Shown here: positions 46,794 through 57,072 of the stretch, piece after piece
How positions within the stretch are numbered: position 1 is the stretch's first letter
Layout: each line of letters starts with the position of its first letter
NCBI RefSeq assembly: GCF_029784135.1
Contig: NC_073745.1
Span: forward strand, 52,156,285-52,220,284
Length of the DNA stretch: 64,000 nucleotides
Direction: 5' to 3'
From: Toxorhynchites rutilus septentrionalis
Lineage: Eukaryota > Arthropoda > Insecta > Diptera > Culicidae
Made by a program: the position numbers and the translations under genes
Notes under the pieces: model-generated
What the model was told of the DNA's origin: nothing
Database searches by the model: none
What the model saw: the letters and a program-made list of their open reading frames with translations, nothing else

Positions 46794-49700
46794 CTATGGC
46801 CGATGTTGGCGGTTTCGTAGACGAGTCCGGAAAGCTTCTGTTGATATGCTGAAGTCAAACAAATCGTAATTTTCTTGCAATCTGCGACTTATCGAGTCGA
46901 TGGGATTGTTGGATCTATATAGTGTTCTTCTCGGTGGTTGATAGAGCAATTGTCTGGATCGCAGCACTCGTTCGGGAGCGTAGATGTTCAGTTGATGTAG
47001 CAGTGCATGACTGTCAACTTCAGAACGCAGAATCTTGGCACCAAGAACAGCTTGATTGCGATTGCGTCGATCTACCAAGGGTTCAATACCGAGTAGGGCA
47101 CAGCGATGTTCATATGGTGGGAGCCGCAGTGGATCGGACCACGGTAAGCTTCGCAAGGCACACCTCACGAACTTGCGCTGCACTGCTTCGATTCTTGAAA
47201 TCCACACCGCATCATATGGTGACCAGACAGCAGAGGAAAATTCAAGAATGGATCTTACTAATGAGCAGTACAAAGATCGAAGACATAGTGGGTCATCAAA
47301 TTCGCTTGCTATCTTGAAGATGAATCCTAGCTGCCGATTCGCTCGATCCACTATTAGTGAGTAGTGCATTTTGAAAGTGAGCTGATGATCTAGTATCACA
47401 CCTAAGTCTTTAACATTATCAACTCTATTCAACTCAGTGCCATTGATAGTGTAGTCATACACGATATAATTTTTCGTTCTTCGGAAGCATATGATGCAAC
47501 ATTTGGACACACTTACAGCAAGATGGTTCAGTACACACCAATTAACAAACGCTTCTAGTTGCTGTTGCAGTTGGCGACAGTCGTCAATGTTTTTTACAGT
47601 CAAGTAGATTTTCAAATCGTCCGCATAGAACATCAAATGGCAGTTATCGAGAACATGAGACACATCATTAAAGAACAACAACGGTCCTAAATTGCTTCCC
47701 TGGGGCACACCACATCGGGGAATGAACGGTGCAGATATGGCTGATCCTATTTTCACGAACAATTGACGACCAGTCAAATATGATTTCAACCAAATGCACA
47801 TTCTCGAAGATGCACCTAAACGATCAAGTTTGGCTATCAAAATATCGTGATTTACTGTATCGAATGCAGCCTTGATATCAGTGTAAACACTGTCAACTTG
47901 ACCTCCTTTATCCATTTCGTTGATGCAAAACGACGTGTATTCACAAAGATTCGTGTTCACTGATCGTTGAGGAAAGAAACCATGTTGGTGTGTTGAAATG
48001 TAGGCTTTGCAGGCCTGAAATATAACGTCGTTGATTATTATCTCTAAGCACTTAGATCCAGCAGGTAGCGAGGTTATTCCACGATAGTTTAACGCATCAA
48101 TTTTACTTCCTTTCTTAAAAATTGGCTGCATATAAGACATTTTCCATGCCAACGGAAATTGCTGACATTGGAGAGAGAGATTGAATATAGCTTGCAATGG
48201 TGTTGTCAACATGGCACTACATTTTTTCAATATGCACGCAGGAATGCCATCCGGACCAGGTGTCACAGATGATTTTAGCTTTTTCAGTGCCTTCTCTACC
48301 ATCTTTTGGTTGACATTGAAAATGTCAATGTCCAGAACGTCCAATGGCAGGGAATGTGTTGCTCGTTCAATACCTGATGTGCTTATGTTCGATGACTGGA
48401 ATACGCTCGCGAAATGTTTAGCGAACAAGTTGCTTTTCTCTTCTGCAGAGGACGCGCTTACGCCATCCAAACGAACGGTTGATGGAAGACCCATTTCATT
48501 CCGTTTTGAATTTACAAAATTCCAGAACTGTTTCGGATGGCGTCTTGGACCGCCTGCGTCGAAGGTATAGTAAACGAGAAGTAGACCAAGCTGGGTTTCG
48601 CCGTGGTCTCGACAACGGAACGCAAAGGGCGAAGCATTCGTGTAATGTTTCATTAAAACGACTAACAGCGTCGTCTACACTGCTACTTTGACAAATGACC
48701 GACCAGTCAATTCGTGAAAGCATTGAGTTGAGTGCATCATAATCGACTTTTCCAAAATCACTTTTACGTTCATCGATGTCTTCTACGTATGGAGTTATTG
48801 TCGGGAAGTACACTGTGAAAACCAGACATGGGTGATGGGGGTCAGCATCTATAATGGACTCCGGAGCCTCGTCAATTGAACTACAGTCAGTTATAGATTC
48901 ATTAGTGAATACCAAATCAAGCGTTCTGTCTAAGTGATTACGTATCACATTGCGCTGTCTCAATCCCTCAAAAGAAAGGCTGTCCAAAAGAGTGCGGCAA
49001 GCTTGCGAAAAATTCGAGTCCAAAGCAAAAGCATAGGTATTGTTCACTGATTTCCAGACGAGTTGAGGCTGATTGAAATCTCCGAATAAAATGAAGCCAT
49101 CCTTAATATTCATCTTACGATTAATTTCCGAAACAACGTCTACGTGAGACTGAATACATTCACAAACAGCCGATTTTTCTGGCGGAATACATGATACGAT
49201 AACGAAGATTGATTTTGAGGCCGTTGCAATTTTCACACAGACATTCTCCACGCTCAAACCTGAGGCAATTTGCACTATCGTTGCTTCATATTTGCTAGCA
49301 ACAGCAATCAAAACACCCCCGCCGCGCGTTCTTGTACTGTTCAAAGCAGAACGGTCCGTTCGAAAAACGTTGAACCCATCACCGAACAACTGACAAGAGT
49401 TAATTCGATTGTCGAGCCATGTCTCTGTGAATACGAACACGTCGAAGCTGCTTTCCGATGATGCGAGGAAGACGTCAGTAATCTTGGTTTGAAGTCCTCG
49501 GACATTTTGATAGTAAAATCGAAGCTCAGTTTTTGGTGTTTTGCAGATTGAGACAGTTGTGTCAGATGAACGGGGCGGAATATCTGCAGCGTTACTTGGT
49601 GGCATATGGTTCGGCGACGAGATGGTTGATAGCAACGACTGGGGGAATATTTCAGGAACATCTGTGGCAGCTCGGCGTGAGTTGGCAGAGGAAGTGAGCT

Positions 49701-49935
49701 GCAACTTAGGGTGATTGAGTGACAGGTTGGATAAATTTGAGTGAAAATACTCGCCTGTGATGGGAACCCGAGGATTCCCACCGTCAACAAAAAAGCGCGT
49801 CGTATCAGTTACTATGGCTGCATTAGAACTTCCGGTGGTACGACTGATGTTGGCGTCAGATGAATAACGGAGGGTTTCCGAAAATTTTGAATGGTGTGTT
49901 CCTCGAACTCGCGGAACATGATACCTTCTGGCCAA
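46794..49935 (-). pseudogene. CR1-like LINE 1 ORF2 (endonuclease + RT), frameshifted
   Basis: Endonuclease motifs: FYYQNVRGLQTKITD, VFTETWLDNR, GGGVLIAVASK, LFGDFNQPQLVWKS, DRTLDLVFTN. RT motifs: TPGPDGIPACILKK, YTDIKAAFDTVNHD, GVPQGSNLGPLLFFNDV, MFYADDLKIYLTV (YADD intact). The two halves are in different frames. The junction near 48500-48650 lacks the basic linker normally found between them, so a deletion plus frameshift inactivated the gene. A few residues are also missing after GPLLF. Confidence 0.88.
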
Positions 49936-50402
49936 GTGGATGGGTCCAATGCGGTGGTTCTCAAGGTTGGGTCTAAGCCGACTTTGAAAGAGATGTACGT
50001 CATATTGCTCGTGTCAACTCCTTTTGCCACCAGTTTGACAACCTCCGGGTCATGAGACTACTCGAGATTCGCTCGAACCATTTTCTGCACATCTTGAATG
50101 GATACATCTGGTCGTATGCGGGACAAATAGATCCAAAATTTGGTCGTCGGCTTTTCAATGACAGGAACAGAGGCCACATGCTGCCCTACTTGTTTGGAAC
50201 CCGATTGGCATTCGGGTACTTTATAATCCAAATCAGGACCACGAAGCCGTTTCGCCGCTCGAATTGGTTCAATTGTTGGCCAACGCTTAACCGCCGATGA
50301 TAGGTTGGGTGCGGGCTTTGACGATAGGTGTTTGATCTCCGTCTGAAGGTTGTTGATTGCTTCCATAAGAGACACAAGAGGAGACTTCTCATCCGCCACA
50401 TT
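49812..50402 (-). pseudogene. CR1-like LINE 1 ORF1, 3' part
   Basis: The frame reads from NVADEKSPLVSLMEAINNLQ through FWIYLSRIRPDVSIQDVQKM, hits an in-frame TAG, and continues as SHDPEVVKLVAKGVD and DPSTWPEGIMFREFEE to a stop at 49812. The last part matches the corresponding domain of LINE 2 ORF1 (VNVVKLVPRGKSLEDLSFVS, WYWPDGVTVRVF), so the two elements are relatives. The N-terminal finger domain is absent. Confidence 0.75.
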
Positions 50403-50403
50403 C

Positions 50404-50404
<1 letters not shown>

Positions 50405-50456
<52 letters not shown>
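50405..50456. repeat. (TTA)n, 3' terminus of LINE 2
   Basis: About 17 TTA units, (TAA)n on the LINE strand, lying directly after the 3' untranslated sequence of LINE 2. It is probably the terminal repeat that CR1/I-type LINEs carry in place of a poly(A) tail. It produces a spurious poly-Ile reading on the minus strand. Confidence 0.85.
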
Positions 50457-50457
<1 letters not shown>

Positions 50458-50503
50458 CTTCGACCTAGTCGCACAGATCTTAAACTTAAACTACGTTCAT
50501 TAT

Positions 50504-53500
50504 TCAATTTTTAAAATCATTTTTAGCCATATTAAAGTCGAAACTGCTACTAACATTGTTGAACGCCCTTAGGCAGCTGCTGAATAGGCTGTTGAACCCA
50601 TAACTTGTTCTATGTCTAGGAACGATAATTAAAGGCAATTGTCTAAGTTGACGTTGAGGAACGTAAAACGAAACTTTTTCAAGTAGGTCTGGACAATCGA
50701 TGTTGTTTTTCAAAAGGTCGAATATGAACAGCCGTTGTGTCTGGGTTCTTCGTGCTGATAGTAACTGAAGGTCTATAAGTTGGCAGCGAGCCGCATAATC
50801 AGGGAGATTAGCCGGGTCGTTCCAGGGAAGGTTACGGAGGGCGAAGCGCACGAATTGCCTCTGTACACGTTCAATGCTGATCACTTGAGCAACGTGATAG
50901 GGTGACCAGATCGGCGAGGCATATTCCAGAGTACTGCGCACTAACGTACAGAAAAGCGCTTTCAGGGCATAGATGTCGGTAAACTGCGATGCGTTTCGGC
51001 GGATGAATCCGAGAACAGAAAACGCTTTGGCTGTTATGGTGGCGATATGTTCGTTGAACGTCAGCTTGGAGTCACTGACAACGCCCAGATCGCGGATGGA
51101 CTGAACACGTTCTAGAGGAGTTGTGTTAATTGAGTAGACGTGATTGATCGGCGACATACCACGGGTGAACGTGATTACCTTGCATTTAGTGATGTTCAAA
51201 TGCATACCATTATCGGAGCACCATTGCGAAGTGATGTTAATATCCGTTTGTAGCGCAGTACAATCCAGTGTTGACTTGATTACTCTGAATATTTTTAGGT
51301 CGTCTGCATATAATAGCTTCCCGGATGGCAATCGGGGGCATAGATCATTTATAAAGAGAACAAAGATAAGAGGACCCAGTACGCTTCCCTGTGGAACACC
51401 GGACGCTATTTCAAATAATTCCGATCGTGCAGAGTTGAGTTGTACGAACGCCTTCCGACCCGTCAGATAAGATAGTAACCAGTCCGTGATCCAGTTTGGA
51501 AAGCCCATGTACTTCAGCTTCTCCACTGCGAAGGCATGCGGTACAGTGTCAAAGGCCTTCGAGAAGTCGACATAAATAGAATCGACTTGATTCCGACGTT
51601 CCATTTCCTGGAACAAGCTGCTTGTGTAGCACATCAAGTTGGATGTTGTGGAGCGACGAGGAACAAATCCATGCTGGTATTCAGAAATCGACGGTGTTGC
51701 TGCAGCCAGTAAAACTTTATGAATAAGGGATTCTAGAACTTTTCCTAAGCAACAGAGTATCGAGATGCCGCGGTAGTTCTCGTTTCGTTGGAAGCTTCCA
51801 GCTTTATGAATAGGGATCATAGAAGCAGTTTTCCACATAGCCGGAAACGTTTTCTCTTGCACGGATCGATTAAACAGTAGTGTCAAAGGCTCCACTAGAG
51901 ATGTAACACAGTTTTTGAATAAAAGTGGTGGTAAACCATCGACTCCTGCTCCTTTTGACACGTCAAGATCTTCTAATACATTCCGCACTTCTGCCCTAGA
52001 GAAATCGATGAGGGGCAGATGAACATTATAGAAAGGCACATCTTGGAAACTACTTTGATGACTTTGAAGCGAGGTAGAGCTGAACACACTTTGAAAGTAG
52101 TTTGAAAACAGATTTGCTGCTTCTTCGGCAGAGGTAGCCGTAGATGAGTTGTAGCTTACGTTGTTGGGTACACGATTATTGGTTCGTTGTAGTTTTACAA
52201 ATTTCCAAAATGTCGAAGGATTTTTCTTCAGTGATGACTGTGACCTGATCACATAATCGTAGTGGGCAGAGACAAGACGTTCCTTATAGCTGACTTCGGC
52301 TTGCCGTAGAAGATTTCTATTTGAATCTGTTTTAGATTCGAAGAAATGTTTGCGGGCTTTGCGGAGTCTGTTTCGCAGGTTACGCAGCTCGGCATTCCAC
52401 CAAGGCTTCCTGTAGGTAGAGCTGATAGCACGGCGACGACGGGGAACATTAGCGTGCAAGATTTCGAGTAATTTATCATAGAACAGCAGTACGTTCTCAT
52501 CGACAGAGTCACCTTGGAAATAATTCTGCCAGTTTACTGACGAGAGTTCGACATTCAGAGATGAGAAATCACACCTCCGAAAGTCAAAATCGAAAGCTGC
52601 GGGATGCAAATCTACCTGGTCGTAAATGCAGCAATGGGTATCTACTTGCGAGACGAATGGTACGTGATGAACGTCGATATTCAGGAGAGGAAGTGGAGGT
52701 GCGAAAATCTCGAGATCGTCCGGTGAATCAACGAACGCCAAATCAAGGAGCCTACCATTGCAATTTGTGAGAGAGTTCACTTGTACCAAACCACAAGAAA
52801 GAATGGATTCCGTAATTGTAACTTCATGTTCACTAGATGCGTTTACCGGCAAAAGACCATTGATATCTTCGTCAAAATGCCAACGCAAATAAGGGAGGTT
52901 ATAGTCGCCCAATAGTAGAACGATATCATTTTCAGATGATCGATCACAAATGCTCTGAACGGCCGTAGCGTGAGTGGAATATAATCTTGGATCAGAGTTA
53001 GGTTGTAAGTAGATACCGACGACGTATATGGATCGATGTGGAAGCACTAAGCATATAGCAACTTGCTCTATTTGCTCACAATTCACCAAGGAGACTGCAC
53101 TGCAGCAAATACTGGCTCTAACTGCGATAAGCACTCCACCGCCCCTCTGAAGATCGCTAGTGGACTCATTACGATCGCAACGAAACATTGAGTAATCTGA
53201 CGTCAGCTCGACGTCGCATATATCCGGGCGAAGCCATGTTTCGGTGAGCACGACCACGTCATAGTCACAACTCGATAAAGCAAGTTTGAGATCGTTCGTT
53301 TTAGTGCGTAGTCCTCTAACATTCTGGTAGTAGATGGACAGGATGGAGACTCCGTTGCAGTTGCAGTGATGGCTGCTGGCAGAAATCGAAGAGGCTAGGC
53401 GATAAGACTCTGGCGTTCCGCTCGCAGGTTCATTGGCGAGTGCGGAACTGTCGACGGAGGTGCAGCTGAAAACGGGTCGAGTATCAGGAAGCGATGATTG

Positions 53501-54097
53501 GGCGAACGATATGTACTTGCCTGGCATAGCAGGCTGGAAGCCCCGTTCTGTAGCCACAGACACAGGACCGGGACGACTGCGACGGCTAGAACTGGATTTA
53601 TTTGGTTGCGACAAAGTGGTCGGTTGAACGGTCGCGACTGTTCTGGGCGTAGAAGGGGCTTCCGTAGTGCTTTTTGATATGCGTCCCGGCGAATGCTGAA
53701 TTCCATTGAATTGTGTGCGTCGATGCCAGCGATCTTTTCGCAGTAAGTTGCTGGAAGCCGAGGATTGGTCAGAAAGCGTCGAGTTCGTATTGTAAGTGTA
53801 CTTGCCCGACTGCAAAGGTTGGGCAGCCCCCTCTCCGGAATCGAACACAGGACCGGGACGACTGCAGCTGGAACTGATGAGATTTGGCTCGACTGTGCCG
53901 AAAGGATAAGGGCTACCCATAGAACCTGTTCGCATGCGTCCCGGATTGCCCTCAGTGCAAGATGTTGATGAAGCTTGTTGACAAGGTGATCGATCGTTCG
54001 TTTCTGATTCTAAGGCAAGTTCGGATGTGGCAGAGCAGAGCTGTTTTTTTGATTGTGATTGAACACACGGACAGTAACTCCGTCGGGCCAATACCAA
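50504..54097 (-). CDS. LINE 2 ORF2: endonuclease-reverse transcriptase
   Basis: 1197 codons without interruption. The frame overlaps the end of ORF1 by 88 bases; the first ATG-type start is at 54097, though the true start may be further in. Residues 1-250 are a Ser/Pro-rich linker with an internal duplication (SRPGPV...GKY at 79-100 and 174-195). Residues 254-490 form the AP endonuclease (YYQNVRGLRTK, VLTETWL, RGGGVLIAV, LLGDYNLP, DVHHVPFV). Residues about 700-960 form the RT: GAGVDGLPPLLF, IYVDFSKAFDTVP, GVPQGSVLGPLIFVLFINDL and LLYADDLKIF with YADD at 930-933. The C-terminal thumb and tail follow. All core catalytic motifs are kept, so the enzyme could be functional in trans, although its own ORF1 is disrupted. 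Confidence 0.9.
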   Translation of the reverse strand: MVLARRSYCPCVQSQSKKQLCSATSELALESETNDRSPCQQASSTSCTEGNPGRMRTGSMGSPYPFGTVEPNLISSSCSRPGPVFDSGEGAAQPLQSGKYTYNTNSTLSDQSSASSNLLRKDRWHRRTQFNGIQHSPGRISKSTTEAPSTPRTVATVQPTTLSQPNKSSSSRRSRPGPVSVATERGFQPAMPGKYISFAQSSLPDTRPVFSCTSVDSSALANEPASGTPESYRLASSISASSHHCNCNGVSILSIYYQNVRGLRTKTNDLKLALSSCDYDVVVLTETWLRPDICDVELTSDYSMFRCDRNESTSDLQRGGGVLIAVRASICCSAVSLVNCEQIEQVAICLVLPHRSIYVVGIYLQPNSDPRLYSTHATAVQSICDRSSENDIVLLLGDYNLPYLRWHFDEDINGLLPVNASSEHEVTITESILSCGLVQVNSLTNCNGRLLDLAFVDSPDDLEIFAPPLPLLNIDVHHVPFVSQVDTHCCIYDQVDLHPAAFDFDFRRCDFSSLNVELSSVNWQNYFQGDSVDENVLLFYDKLLEILHANVPRRRRAISSTYRKPWWNAELRNLRNRLRKARKHFFESKTDSNRNLLRQAEVSYKERLVSAHYDYVIRSQSSLKKNPSTFWKFVKLQRTNNRVPNNVSYNSSTATSAEEAANLFSNYFQSVFSSTSLQSHQSSFQDVPFYNVHLPLIDFSRAEVRNVLEDLDVSKGAGVDGLPPLLFKNCVTSLVEPLTLLFNRSVQEKTFPAMWKTASMIPIHKAGSFQRNENYRGISILCCLGKVLESLIHKVLLAAATPSISEYQHGFVPRRSTTSNLMCYTSSLFQEMERRNQVDSIYVDFSKAFDTVPHAFAVEKLKYMGFPNWITDWLLSYLTGRKAFVQLNSARSELFEIASGVPQGSVLGPLIFVLFINDLCPRLPSGKLLYADDLKIFRVIKSTLDCTALQTDINITSQWCSDNGMHLNITKCKVITFTRGMSPINHVYSINTTPLERVQSIRDLGVVSDSKLTFNEHIATITAKAFSVLGFIRRNASQFTDIYALKALFCTLVRSTLEYASPIWSPYHVAQVISIERVQRQFVRFALRNLPWNDPANLPDYAARCQLIDLQLLSARRTQTQRLFIFDLLKNNIDCPDLLEKVSFYVPQRQLRQLPLIIVPRHRTSYGFNSLFSSCLRAFNNVSSSFDFNMAKNDFKN

Positions 54098-55172
54098 GGA
54101 TCACCGACCACGACGGACACGGCATTGCTGACGGTTACTTTGAATGAAACGAATGATAAATCCTCGAGGCTTTTTCCACGCGGAACCAGTTTTACTACAT
54201 TCACGAACGAGGAGTCCACATTTGCGATGTTGTGAACATGCTGTTTTATATTTTCTTCTTTTTGGTCTGGAGTAAAGGGTGTCACGTAAAAAGCCACTGT
54301 GTCAGTTATAGTCTGGTCAACTTTGGCGACGCTCAACGTTCCCGTACTTGGCCGGATACCATTACTACCGGAGTGGTTTTCATTATTAGGTACGATGGGC
54401 TGATTAGGGACTTTGCGTTCATTAACAAGTACCCGGGCGTGGGACGGAGACTTGTGGATAGATGACTGCCTCGAGTTATCGACTGGAGCAGCAGGCGTAG
54501 AGTGGGAAGTGGATCTAGTCTGTCGGTTTGGTAGGATTTGCACTCGTCGGTTTGCAACAACAAGTTTGTTAGGTTGGGTAACTAAGCTATTCACTTCGTC
54601 CAAAACTTCGAAGAATGATGTTTCATCGCAAGATCTAGAGTGATTGATGGGGTCAATGTTGTCCACAGTGTCGTCGAGAGTGAGCTGATCAATGTTTTGA
54701 TGAAAAGTCGACTGATTTAACGATTGATTGGTGAGTTTGGGTTTCCGTTTTGTTTCAAATAGCGTTTTGTTGATCGTTCGAAGATTTTCGCCATAGTTGC
54801 CCAAGCGTGTATCCATCGAGTCCGTACGTATAAGCAGTTCTCGTAAAGCTTTAATGATGGTATTCTCTCGATTGTGCACAGCAGGGTTGAAATTCAGCCG
54901 ACAGGAGTCGCAGAACCACAGCAGCCCGACTCTAGCCGACCATGCTGAATAATGCAGTTTCGTTAGTCCGACACAAGTGTGGTGGAAAATAAAAAGACGG
55001 GTGGGTAATGTCGGGGACATAACCGGAGTGACGTAGGACTATACAAAGGGGACAGCTTTTGTTAAATATATATTTTAAATATTTTGTTTTATTTTCTTCT
55101 CCTACGTGAATACCTACCTATCTAGCTGAAAAATGGATTAGTTTACTGTTTACTCTTTATGAACACGTTGAT

Positions 55173-55188
55173 GGTTCTGAAAAGAACC
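55173..55188 (-). terminator. Histone 3' stem-loop (unit 1, distal)
   Basis: Minus strand GGTTCTTTTCAGAACC: 6-bp stem with a 4-base loop, exactly the metazoan histone consensus. It is preceded by CCAAA and followed by A-rich ATCAA. The purine-rich 'ataaagag' about 12 bases downstream resembles the U7 snRNA binding element. Confidence 0.9.
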
Positions 55189-55756
55189 TTTGGTGTTTTT
55201 GTTATCACTCGATATCCCAATCTTGTTCGGCTAAACCTTTCTGTTTAGCGATTGCGTTTGCCACTCGCCACAGCTTTCACAGAAAATTTCTTCCCATCCA
55301 GCTTTGTGACATGTTGTACAGTAAATTACATTCAATGCGACGTGCCGAAGCGCCACTCAGTGTCGCATTGGAGGCGATTTTAACCTGTAATTGAACATTT
55401 GCGATTACAGTGGTACAGTGTCGACTTTCAATGTGGGGTCATAATTTGGATCTCTATGTTTACAAAAATATCCAACTAAATAAGTCGCCTTACATGTCCG
55501 TCCAATTAGCTAAATGTCGAACTAATAGTAAATTACTGTATTTTCAATCTGGAAACAATTTAAGAATTGGTGAAAATTGAATAATCAGGAAAGTCCCCAA
55601 CTATCAATAAGCTCAGAACAACTGCCAAATTCACATACTCATCAGATCCTGGCAAACAAATTATGAAAAAATCAATTTGTGTTTTATTATTATTTTGGAT
55701 AATGTTTTAGAAAGCATTGAACTGTATTTCCTAAACTCTTTTTTGGAAGGTTTAAT

Positions 55757-55772
55757 GGCCCTGAAATGCGCC
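55757..55772 (-). terminator. Histone 3' stem-loop, decayed (unit 1, proximal)
   Basis: Minus strand GGCGCATTTCAGGGCC: the right half (CAGGGCC) fits the consensus, but the left half has lost full pairing. Downstream 'aaaaaagag' resembles the U7 site. Confidence 0.75.
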
Positions 55773-56215
55773 TTGTTTTATGGAATGGTTCCAATTTAGA
55801 AAACTTAGTACTCGTGGTTTTGAAAAAAACCATTTCGAACGCCCTTGATGTCGCCTTGTTCTGGATTTGCCACCAAAGCAGTTTGTATAAAGAACAAACT
55901 TTTTTCTTTTGCTACCTGATGCCGTTTTGCGATTGCGTTTGCCACTCGCCACTCGCTGCAACTGCCTGTTGTCTTGATGTCCACCGAACCGAATGTGTTC
56001 TGTTCCGAATGCGGGTTTTCTTATCGTCGCGAGCAGCTTTGCCAGCTAATTCGATCACTTCGGCGGCCGAAACTATATAACGCCGGCTAGGTGGACTGGT
56101 GCACTGGTACTAACGCGCTCGGCCTAGCTACCCTTGCGGGGAACTCCAGATCAACACGGTTCGAGCGGAATTTTGCCTTTCCCTTCACTTTTCCTCCTTT
56201 ACCATGTCTAGACAT
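55757..56215 (-). pseudogene. Histone H2A-derived sequence (unit 1, copy a)
   Basis: The minus strand starts ATG at 56215 and reads GKGGKVKGKAKFRSNR, matching the H2A N-terminal tail (GKGGKVKGKAKSRSNRAGLQ). After frameshifts it recovers the histone-fold segment as SAAEVIELAGKAARDDKKTR followed by IRNR (canonical AAEVLELAGNAARDNKKTR). The C-terminal docking region is not recognisable. A histone-type stem-loop follows at 55757-55772. The gene is too damaged to make H2A. An identically organised copy lies in unit 3 (60058-60516). Confidence 0.85.
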
Positions 56216-57072
56216 GGCTGCATGGGTTGGTTTGTTGATGTGTTGTGATGTGAACCGATGTGGTGTACGGTTTGAATGAGAATGATCGTTACGGCAGCGG
56301 AGCGGGGATTTTTAAGCTGACTGGCTGGCTCGAGAATTACGCATGTGTGAGACTGCGACCAATGTTTCGTTAATTTTTTTTCTTTTTCCTTTCCAATCGT
56401 GCTTCATTCTATTTCGCTGCTGCTCTGGTTGCCCGTTTTGGTCGGTACGATTTGAGGAGCACAAAATGGACCAATCAAAAATGGGCACATAGTGCATTTT
56501 GACAATGCTTGATATTTCACAATTATTCAATTATTTATCTCAAGAAAAATGAAATGTTATTCGTTATGATAGATGCGTAGATATATTTCCTATCAATTGA
56601 TGCAAACACCTTTGCGATCTATTGAGAAATGCTCGAGTTATAAGCGTTCCAAATCTTGCATTTTTTCCTACTTCTTCAGTGCCTAGATTTCCATTTCACC
56701 CCCTATATCTTCCGGTTAGACGTAGTCCTACGTCAAAACCACATGATCCACTGCAAGAAATCGCTTTTCCAGAACTCAGGGATCGTGAACAGGCTTGGCA
56801 CGTGTCCATATCGCCGAGGGATGGTGGATGCTGGTCTCAGTTAAATGTCGAAGTCGCACTAAACGACGGTGATGTCAGAAATCTGTATGCGCCTTTGATT
56901 ATGCAACCCAAGGATGGACGATGAGGTCAAGCTTCCTACGTTTGCGTCTAGATGGCGCTTCAGACGTGTAAGAGCGAGCGTGTAGGAGCGAGAGATGGCG
57001 GTATCGGTACGACAGATATGTGCAAATTGAAAAGTACAGAAACACTAGTGCACAGAGCTCGAACACAAAAAA

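Larger units (their letters stand above)
46720..50402 (-). mobile_element. CR1-like LINE 1, 5'-truncated
   Basis: Minus strand: partial ORF1 (to 49812), ORF2 endonuclease and RT (49935-46794), a short 3' region and a terminal hexamer run (ACAAAT)n at about 46720-46745. A 3' end made of a short tandem repeat instead of poly(A) fits CR1-type LINEs. The 5' side ends abruptly within ORF1 against the (TTA)n end of the next LINE. Confidence 0.8.
54996..56734 (-). mobile_element. Histone-carrying mobile unit 1
   Basis: The unit begins GACGGGTGGGTAATGTCGGG and ends GACGTAGTCCTACGTC (plus-strand view), with A-runs at both sides (54991-54995 and 56735-56738). Units 2 and 3 have the same ends. Read on the minus strand it holds about 500 bp of promoter-like DNA, an H2A relic (56215-55773) with a histone stem-loop, a spacer, and a second histone-type 3' end (55188-55173). 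It splits the finger domain of LINE 2 ORF1, so it moved after that LINE inserted. Class unknown: the motif GACGTAGGACTA occurs near both ends in inverted orientation, favouring a DNA element, but a retroposed unit with an A tail is not excluded. Confidence 0.8.
54010..56809 (-). pseudogene. LINE 2 ORF1 with PHD-like finger, split by insertion
   Basis: The start at 56809 gives MDTCQACSRSLSSGKAISCS followed by GSCG (56809-56739). After the insert the frame continues FHHTCVGLTKLHYSAW and LLWFCDSCRLNF, completing a C4HC3-type (PHD-like) zinc finger, as in ORF1 of CR1 elements. A basic low-complexity middle follows, then a C-terminal domain (FYVTPFTPDQKEENIKQHV, VNVVKLVPRGKSLEDLSFVS, WYWPDGVTVRVFN), ending at 54010. 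About 350 codons when joined, with no stop within the joined frame. ORF1 of such elements binds RNA and chaperones nucleic acids. Confidence 0.85.
50405..57066 (-). mobile_element. CR1-like LINE 2, full coding length, interrupted by a histone unit
   Basis: Minus strand: 5' region about 57066-56810, ORF1 start at 56809, then the 1739-bp insert (54996-56734), then the rest of ORF1 to 54010, ORF2 to 50504, a 50-bp 3' region and (TAA)n. Removing the insert with one copy of AAAA joins ORF1 in frame, which shows that the piece right of the insert belongs to this LINE. The 5' terminus is uncertain because unit 2 begins at 57073. Confidence 0.85.

Noticed and set aside
50058..50507. Single 149-codon protein with a poly-Ile stretch
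   Set aside because: The frame merely runs through the (TTA)n end of LINE 2 into the truncated ORF1 of LINE 1; it is not one gene.
54986..55020. ORF1 start at 55020 in LINE 2
   Set aside because: The first codons lie in the left end of histone unit 1, which is identical in units 2 and 3. The real start is at 56809 beyond the insert.
55752..55961. Small basic 69-codon protein (also at 60053-60262)
   Set aside because: It is an out-of-frame reading of the H2A relic and its stem-loop region, repeated because the units are repeated.
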